From Gymnopus androsaceus JB14 (Eukaryota > Basidiomycota > Agaricomycetes > Agaricales > Omphalotaceae): a stretch of 55,504 nucleotides of DNA. Of this stretch, positions 1-9,206 are shown one piece after another. Under the pieces are notes generated by a model that saw nothing but the letters and a program-made list of their open reading frames with translations, did not search any database and had not been told where the DNA came from. Position 1 is the stretch's first letter. Every line of letters begins with the position of its first letter. The position numbers and the translations under genes are program-made. The DNA is taken from NCBI GenBank assembly GCA_009733575.1, contig ML769776.1:2167-57670 (forward strand), read 5' to 3'.

Positions 1-880
1 TCTGAGCTTTCAAAGCAGGGTGAGCAGCCTAGCAGTCTTTTTCTTTTTTTGCAACATTCATGAAATCTGCCCCTCAGAGGTTTTCTGAGTCCTGACTTTA
101 CATAAGGAAACTCGGTTTCCGAGGGGAGTATACATAAGTAGTAGAAGTAAGAGTGAAGTAAGTTTGTAAAAGTTGCGAGTTCAGTCATGTGTTTGTAAAA
201 GTGGTTATTGTGACCTTCCATGTTGTCTGTGACTAATGTTACATCACCCCGAACCCGCCTTCCTCGACGCATCCATTGTTCATGTTTTTCTGATGCATAA
301 TTCCCTTTTTTGTACCTCAATGTCCCTTGTAGCTTGAGTGTGGCTTGCAGCCTGTTTCAATAGCATAGCATAAAATATAGTCTTGTTTTTTACTACTACT
401 ACTTGCTTCACCCTCCTTGCCCTTGCATGGTGAGTATGGAGGCCTCCTCTTCAACATCTGACGCATCTCAAGAGCTCAAAAAGCTGCTTGAAATCATTGG
501 CCTGAAGTTCTCAAGGAATATCGGCAAACAGTGCATGTTATTTTGTCAATTTTCTATCATCTACAAGTAATAATGCAATTCACAGGTTTTTCCGCCTGAA
601 TCTTCCAGATGTACCCCGAATTTTGTCTGTTAGACAAGCCTTGGACTTGGTGAAGCTTGACAATATCAAACTGTGGCATTTTCAGCATCTTCTTACTTGA
701 CAGTCCACCCAATTGGCTTCCTCTACACAGAGTGAGATCCTTCATATATGCGTAATTAAGCTTCTTAGCCCTGCAAGCTCCTAAGGTCAATGCACAGCTG
801 CATGTATGCATGCGGATCGGATAGGTATGTGTGGGTGCACTTCAGGAAGACAAGGGTAAGGGGAAACACTTACAAGGTGA
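1..880. other. no gene recognised at left edge
   Basis: I see no convincing gene here. A minus-strand open frame at 557-811 has no recognisable domain, and the surrounding DNA is T-rich and irregular. It borders the repeat-rich block that fills the next 3.5 kb, so it is probably intergenic or old transposon DNA. Confidence 0.4.
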
Positions 881-1720
881 TGCTATGTTTAATGAAAGCT
901 GCGCTGGGGTGACGTTAAATTTAATAAAAGCTATGCTTGGGTGATGCTAAATTTAATGAAATTAACACTTGCATCAGAAAAAACTGTTTTGGGCCCGGAG
1001 GATCCAAGGTCACCTAGTCCTCTTAGGCAACCTGAGGCAACCTAGTTACCCAGGAAAAAAGGGTAAAACTTTGGACACCTTAGGTATCCCAGGACACCTA
1101 AGATGACTAGGATACCTAAGGTGTCCAAAGTTTTACCCTTTTTCCTGGGCCAACTAGGTTGCCTCAGGTTGCCTAAAAGGCCTAGAAGACCTTGGATCCT
1201 CCTGGGCTCAAAACAGTTTTTGCTGATGTGGGTGACGCTAAATGTATTAAAAGTAGTGTCTGGGTTATGCTGGATTTTACAAAAGTTACGCTTGGGTGAT
1301 GGTATATGTATTTAAATAATGGTTGGACGCTAAATGTAAAAAAAGTACATGCCAGTCTTGTCAGATATAATAAAAGTGACGCCGGGTGATGCTAAATGTG
1401 ATATATTTACCAAAAAATTGCTCTCCAGGTGACGGTATCTCTCTCTTTTTATCATTAATTATTACTTGGACCTCATTATAAGACTTGGTAGTATAATTAC
1501 TACATATGAAAGGGTCAGTGGCACTGAGTAAAATACTGTACACAAAGTACGTTGAAGGCATTCATGAAGGTTACACCAAAATTAGTATGGCCAGTGGCAC
1601 CCCAGCGTACCCTCGAGATATGATTTGGTTTTATGCTAGGGTGCTGTCAGGGTAACGCCAAGGTTACGCTACGGTGACACTACTGGGTACACCGGGGTTA
1701 TGCCACTAGGGTTACGCTAA
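880..1720. repeat. degenerate tandem array (~45 bp units)
   Basis: Variants of 'gggtgacgctaaatgt' followed by an A-rich 'aataaaagt' stretch recur many times, for example near 909, 941, 1231, 1293 and 1383. Further right they grade into 'ggttacgcta'-type variants near 1650-1720. Units are diverged and of uneven length, as in an old satellite. The array is interrupted by the foldback element at 972-1228. No coding potential is evident. Confidence 0.6.
972..1228. mobile_element. 257-bp foldback / MITE-like inverted repeat
   Basis: The left arm (about 972-1089) and right arm (about 1108-1228) are near-perfect reverse complements. The outer ends are 'catcag' and 'ctgatg', and both arms carry the matching 'ggtgtccaaagttttaccc' block and a GGATCC site. 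The central loop is about 20 bp, so the unit could fold into one long hairpin. It has no open reading frame of its own and sits inside a tandem array. This is the architecture of a non-autonomous foldback element; no clear target-site duplication could be made out. Confidence 0.75.
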
Positions 1721-1899
1721 GTTGTAGTATGAGTGCGATGAGGTATGAGTCACACGCATAGGTTGTCTATGGCTAACGTACGTGATTGCCGGGGAGCGCC
1801 TCTTGCTTCTCACTCTCATGCAGAGTTGCTCCCTGCATTTGTGCGGCGAGCACTGCCAGTAAACGGTTGCCTCTCGCACTTCATTTCTCTTTCTTTTCA
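1721..1899. repeat. dispersed repeat, copy 1
   Basis: This block begins 'gttgtagtatgagtgcgatg' and ends in a C/T-rich 'ctttcttttcat' tract. It recurs with scattered substitutions and small deletions at 2398-2563. The two copies bracket the minisatellite, suggesting a local duplication or two insertions of one element. Open frames inside it differ between copies and look incidental. Confidence 0.7.
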
Positions 1900-2013
1900 T
1901 CTCTTCTGCCATTCCTTTTCTCTCTTCAAACTACACTTGCAAACTGAAGGAAAAGGATTAGGGCAGGGAAAGACCCCGGAGCTTCCGGGGTCCTTGTTGA
2001 GAAATCTGCTTGG

Positions 2014-2265
2014 CATTCGCATTCATGGGGTGTTTCCACACATTCACTCCCGCATCACATTGCATTCGCATTCATGGGGGCACTTCCACACATTTGTCCC
2101 CATATCCGCATAACTTGGTGGGTGTTTCCATGCATTTGCCCCATATCTACATCCGCATTGCATTCGCATTCACGGGGTGTTTCCACACATTCGCCCCATA
2201 TACACATATGCATTCGCATTTGCATATGTAGGGGTGTTTCCACGTATTCACCCCACATCCGCATG
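2014..2265 (+). repeat. minisatellite, about five ~50-bp units
   Basis: Units share the core 'cattcgcattcatgggg' followed by 'tgtttccacacattc' and a 'ccccatatccgcat'-like tail. Roughly five imperfect copies lie head to tail. Because the unit length varies by one or two bases, all frames drift, and the short open frames seen across it are by-products of the repeat. Confidence 0.8.
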
Positions 2266-2330
2266 TTTGGTTCTGTGGACTGGTTGAATAAAGGTAGGTC
2301 AAGTAAAAGGTGAGTTCAAAATTCATTTGG

Positions 2331-2396
2331 TGCTGCATACTTATGTAATCATATTACATACACTCATACACTCTGGCAAGAGCAAGGAAGCCATAG
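2331..2396. repeat. 66-bp direct repeat, copy 1
   Basis: This 66-bp block, starting 'tgctgcatacttatgtaatc', is repeated with one base changed at 3342-3407. It holds a small palindrome ('atgtaat' / 'attacat'). Two near-identical copies 1.0 kb apart in the same orientation resemble terminal direct repeats of a small element, but no retroelement domain lies between them. Confidence 0.7.
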
Positions 2397-2397
2397 A

Positions 2398-2563
2398 GTT
2401 GTAGTATGAGTGCAATGAGGTATGAGTCGCATGCATAGGTTGTCTATGGCTGACGTACGTGATTGCTGGGGAGCGCCTCTTGCTTCTCACTCTCATGCAG
2501 AGTCGCTCCCTGCATTTGTGCGAGCACCACCAGTAAACGGTCGCCTCTCACACTTCATTTCTC
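2398..2563. repeat. dispersed repeat, copy 2
   Basis: Second copy of the block at 1721-1899. It follows directly after the 66-bp direct repeat, so at least two repeat families are stacked here. Confidence 0.7.
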
Positions 2564-2658
2564 TTTCTTTTCACCCACCCACCGCTCCCTTTAGTATGAC
2601 TCACATTTATTTATTTATTCATGTCCTCGGTGAGCTCATGAATGTGGCTCAGTCCCTT

Positions 2659-3069
2659 GTATCATCCAATACAATCAAAACAAGTCCAGATGGGATGCTG
2701 GCCATGAGAGAATAGTACTCTCATGAAGGAACCTGTCGTTGCAGGTCTCATTGAGCCCATGGGCTTGATAAGAGGATCTTTGGATCCTGATTCATGGGTT
2801 GAAGCAACTCTTGCCTATGCAGAGTTGTTCCCCATAATCTCTATTCACTAGCATTTGGACCCGGATAGACCATTCTGGGCTCCCAACCTGACTCTGACCA
2901 CACATCAGAGTTAGATTCAATACTCTAGATCACCTTCATCCCTCATCCAGTACAATCAAGACAAGTCCAGAGGGGGCACTGGCCATGCAGGGTAAAACCT
3001 GTATGCTGGAATCTGCTGTTGCAGATCTCGTCGAGCCCACTGCCTTGATAAGAGGATCTTTGGATCCTG
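2659..3069. repeat. internal ~130-bp duplication
   Basis: The segment at about 2659-2791 and the one at about 2940-3069 share the starts 'caatacaatcaaaacaagtc' and 'cagtacaatcaagacaagtc' and the end 'ataagaggatctttggatcc'. They are diverged tandem-type copies within the 1-kb interval bounded by the 66-bp direct repeats. Confidence 0.65.
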
Positions 3070-3341
3070 GGTTCCAGACTCCTTGTTGCATTGGTATGGG
3101 TTTCTATTACTTACTTAGCTGTCCTGGAAGATGGGGATTTATAGGTGGCTGTGGAGAACCATGGCCATCTCCCACAGGGTTTTAACCGTTGTTCCTGCCT
3201 TGGATGGCCAGGGACATTGTATGTAGTTTGTAGCTTACCCACCCACCCTCATCGCGCATCACGGACACCATGTTTTGGAGTCTGTTGAGCCGGAGTCGGT
3301 CTGTAGGCACTCAGTCTATGGATCGACTTAGCCCGAAACCT

Positions 3342-3407
3342 TGCTGCATACTTATGTAATCATATTACATACACTCATACACTCTGGCAAGAGCGAGGAA
3401 GCCATAG
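3342..3407. repeat. 66-bp direct repeat, copy 2
   Basis: Second copy of the block at 2331-2396. It marks the right end of a ~1.08 kb repeat-bounded interval. Confidence 0.7.
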
Positions 3408-3635
3408 AAAGTGCTATGCCCCCATATTTTCATGAACTGGATTACCCGCATCAATTGCCCAACCTTCGCTGTATTTTGCTATTGCCTGACGTTTGACTTT
3501 CTCGCTGCCCACACTTTGACTAGACTGCCTCAACCCTGGTGACGATTTTCTGCAGACAGTACAGGTCCGTTAAACAGAAACTGGTTGATGAACATAATGA
3601 CAAGCTGAGTACTCACAGTCACCTTCCAACCTTAT

Positions 3636-4080
3636 TTTGTACATAGACGGATCCCTTAAACCAATTCACTGAGTTAGATGAGCCTGAGGAGCTGGCTTGG
3701 TGGCCTACCACCGGGGGGGATGAAATTTTCACCCGGAGCATTGGCCTAGGCGCCCGCGCTGAATGGAGAAATAGTAGCTCTCAGCTACTCGGCGGGAATG
3801 GCATCTAGCGTGATGACCCGCCAACGCGAAATTACACACTGGCATTTTTTAACTGATAGCGCATGCGATCTTCGATACATCGCCAAAACCTGGACAATTA
3901 TACTGTTCCATCTTTTATCACAAAGTCATTGAATTCCTTGAAGCTGACCTATCCCACACAGTGGAAATCGCATGGACACCCAGCCACTCTGGAATACGAG
4001 GAAGCGAACGGGCTGATGAACTAGCCAAGTTAGGAGCCAAGATGGCCGTCGCTTGGAGAGAAAAGTACTTCCAGACTGTA
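3636..4080 (+). pseudogene. decayed LINE-type RNase H domain
   Basis: Translated fragments match the RNase H domain found at the end of non-LTR retrotransposon polyproteins. YIDGS lies near 3642, GLGARAE near 3748, HFLTDSACD near 3841 and WTPSHSGIRGSERADELAK at about 3973-4029. These correspond in order to the first catalytic Asp strand, the Glu helix, the second Asp and the conserved His/Asp end of the domain. Stops and frame changes lie between the pieces, and no reverse transcriptase was found upstream, so this is a dead 3' fragment. The match to the RNase H fold is seen; assignment to LINEs is inference from the WTPSHSGIxGNExAD-type motif. Confidence 0.7.
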
Positions 4081-4444
4081 ATCCAACTTGTGCATTAACT
4101 CGAGGCGCTGGAACTCTTCAAAGGAGGTTGCGTAGTGGAAACATGGTTTGACAGATATCAAGGTTGTCCTTTGGACTTGTATATTGAATGTCACGGGCGA
4201 CCTCCGAGATGGTGTGGGCTGATAAAATTCGGTTGCTCGACGTCTTGGAGCAGGGGCAGCCTTCGTGATGTACCATGTAAGTTTCTGAAAGTTTAAATGC
4301 CCCTCTTCACGATCTCTTCAATACGAGTGAGATATCTTTGAGCGAAACGATTCAAATAATATTCATCATATAAGGTCATTTTTTAACGTGTCTACTAGGT
4401 GACTAGCCAGCCGTCCTCCAAGCAAATATGAAGGATCCAGACAT

Positions 4445-6485
4445 CTAAGCCAAACACTGACTGAAGTAGGCGTTGTTCAATTGGCAAGTAGATCCAGCAG
4501 CACAAACAGTTGGTCCAGTCCAGCCGATACCGCCACTAGAGGATGAAAGGTTTGATCAGTAATAAAGAGAGAGAACTACACATTGAAACTTACCACTGGC
4601 CGAACACGGTTTGTGTTGCGGCAGGTGCAGTACCGGTGCCGGTACCAGTTCCAGTTCCAGTTCCAGTGGTTCCAGTGGCGCTGAACGTCGAGCCAATGGC
4701 ACCAAACTTGATGTTAGAGAAGATGACATGGGCGTTGGGAGACGCAGCTTCGACGGCGGCGGAATCACCAGAGGTAGTCGGGCAAGTTCCTCGCTTGTCA
4801 CCTGGTGCAGTACCGGTGGTAGGGAAGTCGCTGTCGAGCCAGAGCATGTTCACCTATTTCAGGTCAGAACAGTTTCATTCCTGTGTTTTGTTTTTTCACT
4901 TACGGCGGTGTCATCCCAGATGGACATAACCAAGACCATACCAGTGTTGAAGGCTTCAGCCATAGCTGCCAATCCACCCTTCTGGTCAAAGGTGTCAGTC
5001 TCGGCAAAGGCTACAGTTTCTTGCTCGCAGAACTCGGTCGAAATCGCGTTCGTAGCAGTGATGCCAGATACGTCCGTCATAGCGTTTTGAATGACTTTTC
5101 CGTTCTGGACGTAGAGACGGTTAATGGCAGAAAGAGTACCAGTGCTCTCGTTGTTCGAAGAGATAAACTGGGTGACGACAGTGATAGGCTGAGTGGTGTC
5201 AACAGTCAATCCGGGGCCGTAGAAGTCGGTGGCACCAAGACGGAACGGGTTGAAGTCGCAGCCAGCCTGGTCGCAGAACCCGGCGGTGGAGTTGGCCTGA
5301 GAACACTCGGTACCAGTGCAGGCCGTTTGTTCAGTCACAGTACAAGCGTGAGCAGTCAAAGCTGTCGAAATCGAGTTGGCTTCCCAGATCTAGTAAACTG
5401 TGAGTGGACCTTTGATGTGAACGTTTTATGAGGACTCACATCCATCTCAGCACAGCAGGTACCCATGCTACCTGTTCCACTGTTACCGTTAGGGTCCTGA
5501 GCGTTAGCCGTCTACATACATCCATGCCAGGCCGTCAGTATATAATATTCAGCCTGGTTACAGGAAGCTTGAGCGCACCCAGTCAACGATGTTTGCCACT
5601 CCATCGATGAACTTGATGTCCCGAGGGCATTGAGAGTCACAGTAACCAGTTCCGTACTGAGCGCCGGCCTTGTTAGTAGGGAAATCGAGCCTATAAGGAC
5701 CAGTTGAGAAGTGATATACATTTAATCATCGGTATTCAAACTTACAAGTCCACCATCCGCGTCCATTTGCGAGAAGTAGAGGGCTCCGTTAATACCACAA
5801 GGGAGGGTAGAAACATCGACGGTAAAGGTGAATTCCTGGTTGACCAGTTTGAAGATCTCGTATTCGGACTCGCTTCCAGCAGCCATCAAATACAACCGGG
5901 AACCAACGTTCTTTTGCTCAGAGACTGTCACATAGCCGATAGTCAAAGAGTCAGCGGTGGTGGTAACACCGTAGGTTTCTGGAAATCTATGTATTAGAAT
6001 GGAGTGCGAAAGAAAGAAAAGACCAATTTGCCTTCGTAGTCAGCTCCGTCGAGTGCACACTCTGTAGTGCTACGGATATGTTAGAAAATTATCTGCTCAA
6101 ATAGATGAACAACTTCGTACCAGACAGTGGGGCCTGTAGATAGAACGAATTAGTACATATAGAAAATTTGAAAACGTAGGATTATCGTACTAGTGCAAAT
6201 ACTCAGGTCCCATTCGTTGCCTGTTAAAATAAATAAATATACAAATAATAATACCCAGGAGATGTGAAGTCGCATACCCTCGTAACAGTTAGTCGCGGAA
6301 CCAACTTGGTGCAGGAAACGCCAGTTCGCGTCGATGACAACCGATGCTTCCACAGTCGTGCAACCAGATGCGGTACATGTCTCCCAGGTAAGAGGAGGGT
6401 GAACCTCAGGTGTGAGCGTGCCGACCTGTTGACCGTAAGCGACAGCGGAGAAAGCAAAGGCGATGAGAGCAGCAGAGTGGAACAT
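4445..6485 (-). CDS. GH7 cellobiohydrolase with C-terminal CBM1
   Basis: Secreted exo-1,4-beta-glucanase (Cel7 family) that releases cellobiose from cellulose chain ends. I read ten exons: 6485-6278, 6220-6191, 6133-6121, 6069-6032, 5978-5746, 5690-5579, 5511-5440, 5389-4904, 4853-4594 and 4535-4445, giving about 513 residues. A signal peptide ([18 protein letters not shown]) opens the protein. Family landmarks follow: [26 protein letters not shown] and the catalytic motif EMDIWEAN, where the two Glu are nucleophile and acid/base in this family. A Gly/Thr repeat linker leads to a CBM1 ([11 protein letters not shown] to YFSQCLA). Oddities: a 13-nt micro-exon, one intron that fits only as GC-AG, and one surplus base at the 5746/5690 junction that breaks the frame. 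Confidence 0.93.
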
Positions 6486-6540
6486 CCTTGACGATTGTTG
6501 TGTTAAACCGATGAAGACTGTACGACAAAAACCGACACTC

Positions 6541-6546
6541 TTTATA
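6541..6546 (-). promoter_or_regulatory. TATA box of the GH7 gene
   Basis: On the minus strand the sequence reads TTGGTATAAAGAG, about 56 bp upstream of the GH7 ATG. That spacing fits a focused promoter, as expected for a strongly inducible secreted hydrolase. Confidence 0.55.
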
Positions 6547-6559
6547 CCAATGGACCAAC

Positions 6560-7260
6560 CACAGGATCTGCCATTATGAAGGAAACCAAAGGTCGCATCC
6601 AGTCCTGCGGAATTTTTCCGGGGCAAGGCCATTAACCCGCGCATTTTCCGCCCGTGCGCGCGCAATCCATATCCTGTGCTGAGTCTCCTGGAGTCGAAAA
6701 ATGTAAAAGCAGCGACCAGTCATCGGAAAGCTCGGCGGTAGCAGCCATCGGATATTTCTCGTGATATCTGCTAAACCACTCGCCCAGATTCAGAAGAAAG
6801 CAGCCATGAGAAGGAACGACTATTTCCAGAGCTTGCATAGAGTTCATCGTCAGTCGTAGAAAAATATTTCCATAGTTGTCAAAGCATAGGAACGCTAATA
6901 GATTTGTTCCAGTTTTTCTGACGGCGATTGAATGGGTTTTAATCAGTACCTGAGTGTTTAATGATAAACGCGACCACATGAGGACAGCTTCGTTGAGAAA
7001 CGCGCATCTCACTGTCACGGTCTCCTCGAGCATTGCTACCGTATGGTTTCTCCGACGTCGTCCCAATTTTTTTGAAGCGAGCTCCTTCGTACATTCCAAT
7101 CTTCCTCCAACTCCGACTTACGGCCTAGAGAAAAGTAGTCAAAGATAGAGTGGGGTAATGAGAACGGTACTTGACAGCTCGACGCTTATAGCTTTGATAT
7201 TGTGCTATAAACCCGCTATAAACCCCCAGCATCGCTCACGTGATAATTCGCACTGCTACC
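6560..7260. other. intergenic, no gene recognised
   Basis: A minus-strand open frame of about 155 codons (6632-7099) crosses this stretch but has no recognisable domain or coding-like intron structure. I treat it as chance. Confidence 0.4.
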
Positions 7261-8026
7261 ATGTCCGAAGAATTTCCTGGGTACGATAAGGAAATTCTAA
7301 GCCAGATAAGTAGAAGTCTAATAAAAGGAAATGTTGAAAAGGATCCAGCTAGGCTTTAGCCCCGCGAGTGGGCAAATAAATTTACTACGTGGAGACTAAA
7401 GCTGGAGCGTACAGACAGCTGGTAAAGGTGAGGGTGGGTGTCACTGGGTGAACAAGCGAGAATTTGAGCAGATAATTCAAAAGAACAAAGTTACTGTAAT
7501 AGGCGCTGAACTGGGCGTCGGTTGACTGTCTCTGATAAGCTCCCGGGCCGTTGACTTATCTCGGACGCTTTAAACCTTGTCTCGCCTATACCGCCACGGT
7601 GTAACTCTTCCAGCAGATCAACCACCTCAGAGAATGGGCGTTGTTGAAGGACCGGTACCCTATAACCATCGAACAGGCTTGTGCCATTTGACAAGATCTC
7701 AGAGGTTTATCCGGATGGAGTCTGTGCAGTTTCCATGGGTCAAAGAATATGGTAATAAGTATAGAAACAAGATGAGGTCAGTTTCTTCAGTATAATTCGT
7801 TGGGAAACGCGGCGTCTTCACTTTCCGTTCTTTCTCCCTGTTTTCAGTGCGCAGACATCCCTTCAAACCATCCTGCATATTCTGGAAATACAACAATCGT
7901 ATAGACCAAAAAGCAATTGAAAATGAAATAGGCCGAAAAGAGGAATATATCAAGGACGTTAAGGAAATCGCTCGCATAAAAAAACAGATGGGAGAACTGA
8001 AGTGGATTATGTGGTGAGACGTACTT
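7261..8026 (+). pseudogene. decayed gene of unknown family
   Basis: Several coding-like segments follow each other on the plus strand. An ATG at 7261 opens MSEEFPGYDKEILSQISRSL, followed after an in-frame TAG by PREWANKFTTWRLKLERTDSW. QINHLREWALLKDRYPITI lies near 7616. FPWVKEYGNKYRNKMR lies near 7731. A Lys/Glu-rich helical tail from about 7857 ends KKQMGELKWIMW and a stop near 8023. The pieces have normal amino-acid composition and plausible splice sites between some of them, but a TAG, a TGA and at least one frame change interrupt them. I do not recognise the family. It could be a real gene carrying sequence errors. Confidence 0.4.
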
Positions 8027-9206
8027 TGCCTGTCTTGTCCTCCCAGAGCAAATTCGGATGGCCACCCATGCTGGTTATCAGGTCTTGATATAGCCACCCA
8101 CCACCTATCACGTCCTGCCCAGGTCATCTATCATTACCTGACTTGAACCACCTCACGATGGAGAATATCGGGTCACTCATCAAGTCTATTACACAAACAA
8201 CAAAATAACTGGCTCCAGAGTAAGATCATGAACGCTACCTCTAGGTGGTGTGCACTGTTGTGAAGGAGAAATGGAAGGATTCAAAGAAAGAAGTGCGAAC
8301 ATGATTACCTGCGCAATGGTACTGCATTTGGCTTCGATTGCTGAATTGCTTACCAAAAATTTGCACGTTCAAACGTTCAAGTCCTGGCGTAGTCATGGCC
8401 TGTGCTGAACGTTCTTTCCAGCTCGTTTTTCCAGAGTCCGTCTCCATTGTTCTTCCTTTCCGTTTGGAAAACAAACGAACGTTGTTGATAGCAATTCCAG
8501 TGTAATCCACGATTTGAACCGGGCTCTCCGTCCGTGCCTTGTGTCCGACTCCAACTTGATGATGATATTCTTCGCTTTGGCTCCACATGGTACCTGATTT
8601 TGGTCCCGGTGGTTTTGAAATATGCTCACCACTATCGTCCAATGCCTTTCTGTGACGGTATCTCAGCTCTTCCTTCCTAAAATAATCATGCTCTATTACT
8701 TATCACGAGTTGCGATTCGAGTGATTCGATGTCTCTCACAAAAGGGCTGCGAATTGAGGGCAATCGGATGTCAGATTTCCGAATCCCAAAAGAGATCTTC
8801 CCTCCTTCGAAACGTTCGCGAAAGGATCTCAAACCTTCGCTAACTTTTTACAGACTTTCCTTCTACCTTTTTTTCACACCACAATTATAGAACTGCAACT
8901 GAGCTGCAAGGAATTTAAGGTCATTTCAAATTCGTTTGCGACCTGGGCTGGAGTTCTGATTCAAATTCGTTCTCCCAGAGTGCAAGGTTGCGAGACAGCA
9001 AACTTGGTGAAATACCTGCACAAAAGATTCGGCGCAGTGCACTGGCGACCTGGCTTCTTGTTTCTCACTGGAAATGTTACGAAACACATTTTAATTACCC
9101 CACCTGGCCTCATGACCAAAAAATCGGACATACACGCTAACCAAGTTCCCTGCCTTACCAGCTATTTATCTGAAGGGACGTAAGACGTCAGACACCAGAA
9201 ATCCTT
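8027..9206. other. intergenic, no gene recognised
   Basis: A minus-strand open frame of 133 codons (8241-8642) and a short plus-strand frame (8980-9183) are present. Neither shows a domain I know. The 3' part is presumably the upstream region of the P450 gene. Confidence 0.35.

Noticed and set aside
2331..3407. LTR retrotransposon with the 66-bp repeats as LTRs
   Set aside because: Repeats are too short, and no gag/pol, primer-binding site or target duplication was seen; kept only as a repeat-bounded interval.
6632..7099. 155-codon minus-strand ORF upstream of the GH7 gene
   Set aside because: No recognisable motif, no supporting splice structure, and the plus strand is also partly open.
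8500..8560. tRNA-like T-loop ('gatttgaacc' on the plus strand)
   Set aside because: The neighbouring bases do not pair as a T-stem and no acceptor stem or anticodon arm could be folded.
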